NCBI RefSeq assembly: GCF_018691265.1
Contig: NW_024881321.1
Coordinates: forward strand, 14,201,387-14,265,386
Direction of reading: 5' to 3'
DNA from: Tyto alba
Taxonomy: Eukaryota; Chordata; Aves; Strigiformes; Tytonidae
Length of the DNA: 64,000 nt
Shown here: positions 47,659-59,524 of the stretch, one piece after another
Position numbering within the stretch: the stretch's first letter is position 1
Layout of the letters: each line of letters begins with the position of its first letter
Notes under the pieces: generated by a model
Seen by the model: only the letters and a program-made list of their open reading frames with translations
Databases searched by the model: none
Told to the model about the DNA's origin: nothing
Made by a program: the position numbers and the translations under genes

Positions 47659-49971
47659 CCATGTGTCCCTTTTAACTGCATCAGTATAGTGGATAAGCAG
47701 GAAGATCCATTGCTCAACTACAATAAGGTAAAAAATGGAAGAACATGAATAAAAACATGTTCAGGGAAAGAGCAGAGTACCATAAGTAAGCAGAATACAG
47801 GATGGATGACGTAAGGGTAAGAGCAAAACAGAAAGAAGGGAAACATGAGAGCAGAACTGGGAAAAAATATGAATGATAGATAGAGTGCCTAGATAAGGTA
47901 ACAGAGACATTGAAGGTAAAAGGGACAAGACAGGCTGATAGGGAAAAAAGTCCTACCTATTCTGTGTGGACCTGAAGCCAAGAGTCCTAACTTAATGTTA
48001 GATAACCAGCAAATAGTTATAGAACTTGCTTGTGGAACTCCTAAGGCAGCAGAATATGCATTAAGACCCAGAAATTAGCAAGTATTTATAGGTTTAATAT
48101 GTACAGTTTAAATATATACAAAATGTTTTGTTCTTGTTCCAGTGATAGATGTCTGTGCCATGGCAATAGAGATACCACTCCTTTCCAGTGATCTAACTAT
48201 CAGCAATTCAGTTCTACCTGGCTTCCCTCTGCTCCCCTCCTCGTATTCAAAATAACATGTTTAAAACTTGTAATAACACGCTACGTTCATGAGTTGAGAA
48301 ATAAAAGGAATAGCATATTACCAGCAACCCCAGTTCAGGTGGAATTCCGGTACCTCTAACTTCAGATATTTACAATGAAAGCTTGTACATGCAAGATAAA
48401 TCTTTAAACACTTACTATGTCCAGTGGAGGTCTAGTCAATACAATTGACGGAGTCTAGACATATAGAGTCTAGATATCATATAAGGGTGTCTACTTTAGG
48501 GTAAGCTGAATAGTTCTTCACACTCCAGCGAACATATTGACTAGTTCTCCAGTGATAAAAGTGGTTGTGTTGGTATCCAGGTCACATACAGATACCTAAA
48601 TATAGGTCAGCTAAATCCCACACCACACTGTAAATTGCATACTATTTTTGGTGGGATATCACTTAATACACAGAACAATTCTCCTAAGGGCATTTATTGG
48701 TGATGCATGATGAAGATTTCTTAGTAGGGCAGAAACTATTTTAAAACTTGGAACAAATAATTACTTTTTAACACTAGATATAGAGATATTGAGACACAGA
48801 TTTTTATCTGTGGTCCCTAGCTTCAATGCTTTAAGAATCTATGGTTAGTATAGCATGGTAAGCTAGAATTTCACCTCCAACTTAAATCTACCACCCCAGT
48901 CTTATCAAGTCTTCAGAGAAACCAATAATTTCTGAAATGATTGCTGCAAACTTTAGGCTTTAGAAAAATCCATGGCAATTATTATCAAGGTTGAGACTAA
49001 GGCAAAGTTTCCATGTCACTTCCACTGGTATTATCACAATTCTAAATCCTGTATTTGTTGCGACCTGAGTCATGAGATGTAAACACTTGGCAATGAGAAC
49101 ATTTCCTTTTAGAATAATAATTTTGACACAGCAGATGAAAAAAGGCTTTCAATAAAAATAAAATACTTTATAATTAAAACCTATATCAAGTTCATAATTT
49201 TGTGGTTTCTAAAAGCTGCTTTGTTTGCAAAGTAATTATAAATAACATCAAAACATAGTTTTATACTTAAGTATTCCTATGGCAGTGAAGTCATATTGCT
49301 AAAAATACTCATGAGAAAAGTCTATGCAAGAAAACCAAAAGATCTTTAAATGTTTGTGTAAAGTTTACTTCTCAAATATATGGAATGATAAAACAAATGA
49401 AGGTTTGCATATTTATGTGGGTTTTTTTATTGTTTTGTTTTCCTTTGAGCAGCTCTGGATTTTTTGGAGGTTGTTTTGGGTTTTTTTTTTTTGGTTATTG
49501 TTTTTTTGTTGTTGTTTTTGTTGTTGTACCCTTGTCGCTGTCCCAATAGAATGTTACTATCTGAAAATAAAGATGTTAAACTTATATATTATGCTTGATT
49601 ATTTTAAAATTATTTTGTAATTATGTATGAGATTTTTGGTACAGCTTCTACCAAGGATACATTTCTTAAAATGTATGTAAAGTGGTGTTTAAATTCCAGA
49701 AATATTTATTTAATAACATATCTGTAACATTAAATAAATATTTTTTTCACTTCAGAGTGAAAAAGCTTGCAGTTTGGCTTCATAGGGACACTAAAAGCTC
49801 CAGAATTCAAGGTTTGATTTTTTTACAACTGGAACTTTGGTTTTGATACACCTATATTTACCCTGTTGTTTTCTTCAGATATGTCTCCAGAAAATGTCTT
49901 TTGAGATGTTTATAGAATGTAGGAGGCTTCTAGAAGGGTACTGGAGATATGCATGGCGGAACATCCTTCTC
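47659..49971. other. Unannotated interval
   Basis: No gene recognised. The stretch about 48280-48720 is less AT-rich and contains a GTCTAGAC palindrome and a second GTCTAGATAT close by. It reads as though it could be an older repeat, but I cannot name one. T-rich runs lie near 49480-49520. Confidence 0.45.
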
Positions 49972-50542
49972 AGTTGTGGGGGTTCACCCCGGCCAACAGC
50001 TAAGGACTGTTGCTTGCTCACTTAGTGGGATGGTGAGGAGAATTGGAAGAGCAAAAGCTGTAAACTGGTGAGTCAAAATAAAGACAGATTAACAAGTGAA
50101 ACTAAGATGCATGCACAAGCAAGGCAAAATAAGGAATTTATGCACTACTACTCATTGGTAAGCAGATGTTAAGCCACTTTAGCCCTGAAAGCATGTGTAA
50201 TCGTTACTTGGAAAGATAAAAGCCATAACCACAAATGTCTCTGCTTCTTCTTCCTTTCCTCAAGCTGTTACTACTGACCATGGTGTCCTGTGTTACAGGT
50301 TATCCCTTTGGCCTGTTTGGATCAGGTAACCCAGATGTTTCTCCACCCAGTTTCCTGTGCACCCCCAGGTTACTTGCTACAGGGACAGAGTAATAGGAAG
50401 AAAACCTCAATGTTGTGCAAGCACTGCAGAACAGCCAAAACACTGCTATGTTATCAACATTGTTTTAGTCTCAAATCCAAATCACAGCAACGTTCACACT
50501 GCCACAAAGAAAATTAACTCCATTCCAGTCAGATCCAATACA
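49972..50542 (-). mobile_element. ERV LTR, short group, diverged
   Basis: On the minus strand it starts TGTATTGGATCTGACTGG (ending at 50542), continues GGAGTTAATTTTCTTTG and AATGTTGATAACA, and ends near GGGTGAACCCCCACAA (about 49972). This matches the short LTR group in order, including the stretch equivalent to GTCACATGGTATGGAATATCC-type U3 words and the GTGAGCAAGCAAC segment near its 3' end. It is the most decayed of the four short LTRs. Flanking bases (TTCTC left, ACTCT right) do not form a clear duplication, probably because the ends have drifted. No internal retroviral sequence was seen. Confidence 0.75.
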
Positions 50543-51194
50543 ACTCTGCTCTTATACCACTAAAGTCCAAAGTGAATGAGTAAGGAGATGTTGCATCTAC
50601 TGTAAGTGATGTAATCACTGTTATTTCAGACTCTAATCACCTTACATACATATATGAAAGAACTTATCCATAGAAAATACATCTTTTCAGGTAAACCCAG
50701 TAAAAATTTGAAAGGTATAATTAGGATGTTTTATACTCTATATCAACACTATAATGCTTTCTGGATTAAAAACTTGCATCTTTTAAAAATATGAAGACAG
50801 ATATGAGCACAGAGAGACAATTATTCAGAAAGTCTAGGAACACACTGTAATAACATTTATTTATTCAAGGTAAAATTGAAAGATAAAGTAAAAATTGAAA
50901 GGTAAACTGATAAACCAACTCTGAAAGATAAATTTAAAACTGCACCTGTTCCAAAGGAGTGTATAAAAAAGGCAAAAGTTGTTGGGAGGACAGAGAGAAG
51001 GAGAAAAAGAAAACAAGAGTGCTTAGATCCAGAAAGGCTATGATCTTTGAAATTATCTGTATCTGCAGTACAGATCCTATTTAGTGGTACAGTGTTCAAG
51101 AAAATGTCATCTTTGAATCAATAGACTCTCAGCACATCTGAAAATGTTCCCCTCTGTTTATCAGACACTTACATAAGTCTTTTTTCTGGAGGAA
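50543..51194. other. Unannotated interval
   Basis: AT-rich, with no gene or element recognised. Confidence 0.5.
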
Positions 51195-51625
51195 GTCCAA
51201 CACAGAGCTCTAAGGAGGATGAAGGGACTGGAGCACCAATACGTTAGGAAAGGTTGGGAGAATTGGGACTGTTCAGACTGGAGAAGACAAGTCTTAGGCA
51301 ATATCTCATCAATGTGTATGAAGGGAGAGTGTAAAGACGATAGATCCAGGCTCTTCTCAGTGATGCCTACTGACAGGTAATAATGGATACAAACTGAAAC
51401 ACAGGAGGTTCCATCTGAATATCAAGAAACATTTTTTTACTGTGAGGATGTGTGAGCACTGACAGAAGTTGCCCAGAGAGGCTGTGAAGTGTCCCTCCTT
51501 GAAGACACATAGAACTGTCTAGACAAGATCCTGGGACAAGTGGCTGTAGATGGCCCTGTTTGAACAGGGGACTTGGATCAGGTGACCTCCAGAGGTCCCT
51601 TCCAACCTCACCGTTCTGTGATTCA
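51195..51625 (+). mobile_element. CR1 LINE 3'-end fragment
   Basis: It shows the CR1 3' region in order: GAAGGGACTGGAGCACC, GACTGTTCAGACTGGAG, CAGGCTCTTCTCAGTG, GGAGGTTCCATCTGAA, TTTTTTACTGTGAGGATG, TTGCCCAGAGAGGCTGTG, GACCTCCAGAGGTCCC and TTCCAACCTCACCGTTC. It ends at a decayed terminal repeat (TTCTGTGATTCAG) at about 51625. It is a 5'-truncated copy of about 430 bp. The minus-strand frame of 92 codons over it is accidental. Confidence 0.9.
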
Positions 51626-54600
51626 GATGGATGTATATAGCTCAAGAATAGAAACCCACATTTAAGTTAGTAACTCTCTTAGAGTCAGTGGAGAGATGCA
51701 AGCTCGCCTAGAATACAGTTTAGTTTACCCAAGAATTATGTTAAAATGCACCCTAACACACCTATTCCTTTGCATCAAATAGAAAGATATTACTACTTTT
51801 CATGGCAACTTCTCCACTGTAGAAAACCACAGGTAATAAGAGACATCAACCCTGTAATTTATTTTTCTTTCTTTTGTTTGCAATCTGTTAAATCTAATAG
51901 ACTGCAGATGTAGGAGGACTATGTATTCACGTATTCCTCGTAGGCTGATTGAGAAGGTGTAATTAAAAGTTTATTTTGCAGAAGCACTGTGGTGTAAGTG
52001 AAAATAGTAGCAGGTATCACAGCAGATATTAATAAAATTGCTCCCCCTAAGAAAATATTTCAGTTAGATGAGTTCTGAGTTAATGTTTATCTAGCTTTGT
52101 TCTCATCATTGGCTATTGTGCTCAGTCTCACCAGATTCCTATTTACAGACATGGAACTCAAGCTAGTGAATTCTTTATCAAACAGCCCAAATTTCTTGGC
52201 TTATATACATGAAAAATATGTCTGAATTGTAGGATATATTTCAGTAGTGACTGAAGAGACTATTTGCTTCTTTCTTTCTATCTTTCGGAATAATTTGAGC
52301 TACCAAGTCCATTATCAAAAGCAAATATAGGTGACATTTGTGTAAAAGTTATGTGTCTGAACATATGACTTCATGTGGAGTCAATAAAAAGCAAAAGAGA
52401 ATTTTATAGTATGTTTTGCTTTAATTGAAAACTCCCACTTCAAAATAGGTTGATTTTTTCTTTAACGTGTCTCCCTTAACTGTAAAAGTAGCCTACAATT
52501 ATTAAATCAGTTTTAGTCACCTAATTTTTACATATCTAATTTACAATAGATATATCCCACTCTTCATTTTGTCTTGACTGAAAACTGAGGCTGACTATCA
52601 CATTTTTTCTTAACACACTTGTCTTCCATTCATATAAAGGAAATGGTATAAACTATTTACTTTAAATGTATCTTTCCTGCTAACTATTAACCTGCATCCT
52701 ATATATTAAATATATTGTTAATCTTACTTTAAAAGTTCTTATCTTCTATCCATTCTTAAATATAGAGTCCTTTACACATACCTTGTCACGTATTGTAGCT
52801 AGAAGTGCAATAATGGATAGCCAGGGTATGAATACTGTGGACAGGTAGTTGATATACCAGTGTATTCTGGCTGTTATTCACCACACTGGGTAGAATAGAC
52901 TTGCAGAATCTGAAGGGATCACTATCTTCTCATCGGTTTTGAGATTCCCCAGTCCAAAGCTCAATTTTTGCCAGTAGGTTATGTTAAGAAAAATTTGCTT
53001 TTCAATTTAAGTCTGAAAGGATGTTGAGCACTTGTCAAATTGTCTTTACTTGATTTTTTTTTTTTCCCCTTAGCACACTGCTTGAATAACTTCAAATTCC
53101 GTTGACTTCAACAGGACAATGTGGGTGAATCAGAAATAGTAATTCACTGCTTTATCATATATGTTTCCAGCAAAATACAAGCATAAAAAATTAGACTGAC
53201 AAAAATAATGCTATGAAGATAAATGCTCTGTGTTATATTAACACAGCAAATAATTTGAGCAATTGCAGGAAAATATAAAATTCTATTTATTTTAAAATTA
53301 ATTTTATTTTTTTTTATAACTAACAGCAGGCATATTTTATGACATGTAGTGTACCCACTTTAACTAATAGTAGTTTTCTCAGCTGACACTTTTCATTGTT
53401 ACCTACAGAAAAACATGTTTTATAATGTCAACAACTGTTTTCTGTGTTTCTTTAAATTAGAAGTTATTAAATAAAAATACCAAATAGTTTTAGTAATAAA
53501 GTTTAGAAGACCTGAAGAAAGAAGAATTAAATATGTATAAATAGATAATAAAATAAATTTTAAAAGTAAAGCACCCTCAACTTATTATTTGGTGGTCAGA
53601 AATTTCTGTTGTATTTCAATGCTTTTTTAAAATCTTTAAAGAAAAAAAAATGGGCACTTCAGAGTTACTTCAGGTAGAGGAGCTGCTATGGATTAAGTCT
53701 GTCAGAGCTGCCTTCATATTCACATTTCTAAGTCAGTTAGGGGATTCTTTATTATATTTCTCCAGAACTGTCTTGCTTACCTTTTGCTTTTTAAGCTGGC
53801 GACCCAGCATTATATCCTGGTCACCTCCAGTGTCCTAATCCACTGTATACTTTGGCTGAAAAAAGAATTCTCTCATCTCTTGGGAAGGAAAAAGAATATT
53901 TAACAACCTTCTAAATGCAGGGTGAGTATAAAGAATTACGTTTGCTCTGAAGGTTGAAATTGTCCACTAGCAGACACGGGAACAGAAACAACATGGGCAC
54001 TCCTACACCCCCCTTCTAAATGTAAAACTCAGTTCCTCATTTAAGTTTGTTTTTCTTATACTTGGCTTTGTGAGTGTTCATACACTTCAATGTAGACTTT
54101 ATCTCATAAAATCAGTTTTTGACACTGAAATGTGGCAGATGCTTTTTTTGGACTTCTCTTCCTCCCCCATTTCTTCATACTTTTTTTTTCTTCTTCTTTG
54201 AGTCATAATTCCATGAAAAGTTTCCAATGACATTACTTTTTTAAAAATAGCATAATTGTTATGTACATGTTTCTGTGATAATACAGTGCAGTATTTTTAA
54301 AAGTCAGCATGTAAACCCCACCTTTAACCTATTTAGATTTAACTACTTTGTGTAGTAGCTCATGAAGTAAAAAATAAAAATGAATATTTATGTAAGTTCT
54401 TTTTTGCTCACACTTCAGCACATTCACACTTCAATGAATTTGTATCAATTTCCATTGTTCTCAAGCAGTTTATGAAAGTCAAAACTGGTCCCAAAGAGAT
54501 CCTACATAATCTCATGTAAACAGTTTTTAAATCCTGGCAAAATGTATCATTTGTTTGTTCTTTTTAATTAAAAATAAAAAATAAAATAAAAAAAAGAACG

Positions 54601-57600
54601 AAAGAAACATTAGAAGTTATTCAAAGATTTCAATAGAAATTTTAAGAACAAGATGAATAAAAGTGATTATTTTCTGGCATTTATTTTCTTTTAAAATATG
54701 AAGTATCTCATTCTAAGATCAATTCAATTATTCATAACTTGGTGTTGCCTAGAACACCTGCTTATTGTAAAAAGAAACATAAAACTGGTCTGTCCTTGAC
54801 CCTTTCGCTACCTAAGGCGATTTGAGGTTATTTGCTTTCTTTCCCAGGTGGGTGCTAGGAGCACGAGGGTAAAGAAAGCTTTTTGCACTGGTGGTGGCTG
54901 TTCGGTGATGCCATTCCCTTCTGTTGAAGCTGTTCTACTTTCACAACATATTAAATGTTTACTGGGCTACAGTGACTGTGAGAAAGAAATGGATCACAGC
55001 TGCTCAACCTGGTGGTTGGGGTACTCACCTAATATGTTCTAGTAAACACTTCAGATGAAAAACACCAGGAACACTCAATGCAGAGAAATTAAATGCCAGG
55101 TTTACCAATTTATAGTTGACAACCTAAATCTTTTAGATATCCAGTCATGTTCCTAGTGGCTCAGCAAGAACCTGATCATTTAATGAAAAATATTGAACAA
55201 TTTCTGTAGAAAATTCTGAAAGTTCCTCTACCTCACATTACTGCAAAACCTGTAGCTAGGATACCTTTCTAAATACATGAAAGTAGGGTGGCTTTTTGAT
55301 TCATTGACTATTTACACCTTAACTAGGTATCTCCTTTCCTATTAGAAAGAAAGCTAACCCCTTCAGCACAGAACAAAGCGCTACACTCCTTAATACACAC
55401 ATTAACTTTAAGTAGCATTTTAGGCATATGATTAATATTTTGTAACTCACAGGTTTAGCTATCTAGTTTTCCTCAAGCAGTTTCAGTGTTTTCTTCTAAT
55501 ACCATGACTTTCATTAAATAGGTGGACAATAAAAAGCAAAATTCATCTTTGTGGTTCTAGTAATTTCTGCACTTTCAGACACATATTTTACAAGTCTAAT
55601 TTTTATTTTTCTAAACAACTTCTGCTTCTCAGTTATTAAAAGTGGAAGTGATAGTCATAATCTGACACTGACATAACTGTAAAAATGCATTGTTGGCTGT
55701 GGAAACAAATGGCTTTATTTTTAAGACATTGTGTACGACACATTTCTGCTATTTGAAAACCAATAAGATTTTTAGATCATTTTCCCTCTTTTGACAATGT
55801 CTTATATGTGTTTAAAATACAGATAATAGAAACTGTGCATATACATAGCAAAATCTGATAAATAAAACAAAAGCTCCACCAAGAGTATGTTTATGGCAGT
55901 ATAAAAATTCAAAAGGGTCTCATAACAACATCAAACTGATAAACACTCATTAACAATTTGTCCTACTATACTGTCATATACCAACTGGCAAGCACATAGG
56001 TAAAGAGAAGGCAACTATGAATTGTAACAAACATTGTAGTTCAGTATGAAAGCACTTTTTGAAATAAATGCGGTAGCAAATAGTATGTAGAACAATGAAT
56101 ATGAAACAGCACTAAACAAAAATTCAGAACAAAGCTACAACCATAGAATGGCCTGAAAATCTTCCTATTACGTAGACTTTATAAATCAAATACAGTCGTG
56201 CAGGACCAAAATACTATAGATGGTAATTTGCTTGCAGAATGAGACCTACATATAAAGTGAAACATGAAGAAGAAAGTCACTAAAAGAAATTAACTCAATG
56301 ATGAATGCAAAAGTAAACTTTGAGTATCATCTCACCTGGATTCATAACTGTTGTTAATATATAAGTGGAAAATATCTCCCAAAATGGCAGAAGAAAATAA
56401 ATAAAATGGAATGTATGATCAAAAATATTTTGACTGTCTTTTTAGGTATCTTTTACAACATATTAGCTAATCATTTTTTTCTAATCAAGTCAAGGGAACA
56501 TATATATACCCTGTGGTCTTATTGCCCTACCCAGAAAACAGAAGGAATCATCTTCATACCTCAAATTAATTTATCACAGGGGAAGAGATCCCCTTAAACT
56601 TATCAGATATTTTTAGTCTCTGGGAGACCATTTGAAAATTTTGTAAATAATTTTGAAAGTAATTAGTAGATTAATGCATTAGATTCTGTTTGCCACCAGG
56701 AGAGTCTGTAAATAAATCTTCTAATGGAGGAGAAAACTCATAGTGGGATATATGACACGAAGTGAAACAATATTGTCCATTGAGGTATAAATGTAATCAG
56801 CAGTACTGTTTCCTTCAGAGTTAGTAAGGATCAGCCAAAACACACGCATAACCTGCAAGAGATATTCTAGTATAAAATGCATGACAAGAAGTTGGAGGCA
56901 GGTATTATAATCTGTTCCGACATAAACGTGTAACACAGTATGTTCCAAGGAGCATAAAGAAATATATCTGTCAGGTAATAATGAAAGATTCTGGGAAGAA
57001 AAGAGAAGAAATACTCAAAGGAGAAAAAACATTAATGTAGTGAAGCTTCTACATCAGAAGAAGAATGTCTTTCTGGCAGCCCAGAAAACAATACAAACAA
57101 GCAAGCAGTACAACACAAAAAACTAGAACAGTCCCCCATAGTGACTATGTGGAAAATAAGAGGCATTCCTTACAGAAATGCTGTGGTAGCTTTATTGGTC
57201 TCTTCAGACTTTTTGAAGAGCTCTATCAGAACTTACATTAAGTAATAATCTCTGTACTCACAGAGATGTAAGAGAGATAAGCATGTCATTGGCTGCTATT
57301 TCTCCCATCATGTATTTGTGAAAATGCAAGCAAACTTACACAATCTCTGAGAGTCAGGAAAAATATTCGTAGTGCCATGATTTTTCTTGAGGATTTACTT
57401 GACTTTAAACTGTCCTACAGGACTGAAAAAAAAAAAAATACTTTGTACAACAAATTTTCAGACATGTTTTATTTTACTGAAGGTATGACTTTCAGCTGCA
57501 ATCTAGAGGAAATATAAAGCAAAACCACAGAAAGCAAGACTGTCACTTAAAGCACTGCATGAACTTCTTACTTATCTATATCACCTGTGATCTAATGGTG

Positions 57601-58571
57601 ACAGAACTCATAGATGACTATAAGCTGACATTTTACCTGGAAAAGGAACCAAGTTGTACATGTTGTTAACTGGTTAGTACAGGGTAAAGGTTAAACTTGA
57701 CAGACTGAAACAGACTCTAAGGAGTCATTAATCTAACATGAGGACGTGAATACTGGGAATCACCTAGATACAGGCTTCCAACTTACATGGCAAGTACATA
57801 AACCACTCATGTGACATTATCATTGGAGCTAATAAAATAATTAATCAATTAATAGATGTGTCAGGTGGAAGGTCAGAATCTGGGGAAAGCTGACAGTTGT
57901 GGCACCTGTTTTCATTTTCACCTGGTCTCATCATTTTCTCTGATGAGAAAAAGATGCTTTGGCTCAGAGTGAGTGGCTATGTCTTGCAAATATCTCCTGT
58001 CAAGAGTCATCATGTGAAAAAGGAGTCTTATCAGTATTTGTCCTTTATTTGAAGAGGAAAGAGGCATTTGTTCTTCCCTACTATTTTATCAGGCATCTAG
58101 TAGGAATGTCCCATAACAGGCAGGCTGGGTGGGATTTACTTCAAGCAAACATCTGAACCCTTCACCTCATGCCCTGTGAAAATAAAATAGGGATTGTATA
58201 AAATAAATACAATACAACTGATCTGTTTTATCCAGATACTTTAGGATGACATAAATTGTGTCCTAAAATAGCCCATTTCTCTGCACTAAGATGAGAGACT
58301 AACTCAGATGTAGACTTCTACAGTTTAGATCTGTCATTAGGCAAATATAAACAACCCTTGAGATATAGGTTTTCAAAAGAGATACAGATTCATTTTCTAC
58401 CAGGCATAACACTCACTTATTTTTTGTATTCTATGAAAAAAAAAAATAAGGCTAGGTCAAGTTCCCCACTTCTTTCACTTTCTGTAATCAGATCATTTGG
58501 GAACAAATTCTACATCACTCAGGTTAATGGAATGCAGAGATCTGGAGGCCTAAGTATTCTGAAAAACCCTA
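51626..58571. other. 6.9-kb interval with no recognised gene or element
   Basis: AT-rich throughout, with (AAAAT)-type low complexity near 54570-54596 and an A-run near 57426-57437. No LTR, CR1, exon or RNA gene was recognised. Frames such as 53650-53838 and 54848-55042 have no motif or supporting structure. Confidence 0.5.
58567..58571. repeat. Target-site duplication CCCTA, left copy
   Basis: Identical to 59520-59524 beyond the other LTR end. Confidence 0.8.
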
Positions 58572-59519
58572 TGTCATGGTGTAAGCCCAGAGGGCAACTG
58601 AGCACCACCCAGACTCTCCTTCACTCCTTTCCCCCTCAGGGATGGGGAGGAGAAAATAAAACAAAGGCTCCAGAACCAAGACAAGGACAGGGAGGGATGA
58701 CTCACCCACTGTGGTCACAGGCAAAAGACAGACTCTATTGGGGAAGAAAAAGAACATCAATTTGATTTGAACACCACCACCACTACTTTACCAATCAGAG
58801 TAGGACAATGAGAAATACAACCACATCTTAAAAACACCTTTCCCCCCACCCCCTCCCTTCTTACTGGGTTCAGCTTTGCTCCTGATCCTCTCTATCTCCT
58901 CCTCCCCAGCAGTGCAGGGGGACAGGGGATGGGGGGTTGTGGTCAGTTCATCACCTGTTGTTTCTGCCGCTCCTTCCTCCTGAGGGAGAAGGCTTCTCCC
59001 ACTCTTTTCCTGCTCCAGCATGGAGTCCCTCTCATTGGAGACAGTCCTCCACAAACTTCCTCTGACGTGAGTCTTTCCCATGGGCTCTTCACAAACTGCT
59101 CCAGTGTGGGCTTCCCTCACAGTCATGGTCTTCTTTGGGTGCAGCCACCTGCTCTAGCGTGAGTTCTCTACAGGCGGGCGTCTGCTCCACCGGTGACCTC
59201 CATGGGCTGCAGGGAGGCCACCTGCCCTCTCACCATGGTCTGCAGCGGAGACTATGTTCCAGTGCACCTCCCTCCCTCCTCCTCCTTTCTTCAGCTCACC
59301 TCGGTGTTTGCATAGGTGTCTGCCTCACTCCTCCTCCTCTCAAGTTCTTCTTAAATACATTATCATAGAGGTGCAGTCACTGTTACTAATTGGTTTGGCC
59401 CTGGCCAGAGTCAGGTTCAACCTCAAGCTGGGGGAGCTTTGAGAAGTTTCTCACTAGGAGCTACCTCTGTAACCCCCTTCCCCATTAGCAAAACCCCTAT
59501 CACACACAAATCCAACACA
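58572..59519 (-). mobile_element. Long solo ERV LTR with exact 5-bp target duplication (group 1, copy D)
   Basis: CCCTA at 58567-58571 and 59520-59524 is an exact 5-bp duplication. On the minus strand the element starts TGTGTTGGATTTGTGTG (ending at 59519) and ends GGGCTTACACCATGACA (58572), 948 bp in all. It is closest to copy A at 4-1043 in its ends and internal wording (GTTGCCCTCTG near the 3' end), and shares the TATTTAA box on the minus strand at 59351-59357. The polyadenylation signal present in copy C has decayed. No viral genes adjoin, and the open frames of 62-135 codons across it are accidental. Confidence 0.9.
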
Positions 59520-59524
59520 CCCTA
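59520..59524. repeat. Target-site duplication CCCTA, right copy
   Basis: It directly follows the CCAACACA terminus of the LTR. Confidence 0.8.

Noticed and set aside
58358..58765. A 135-codon open frame on the plus strand.
   Set aside because: Its second half lies in antisense to the long LTR at 58572, and the first half is unremarkable AT-rich sequence.
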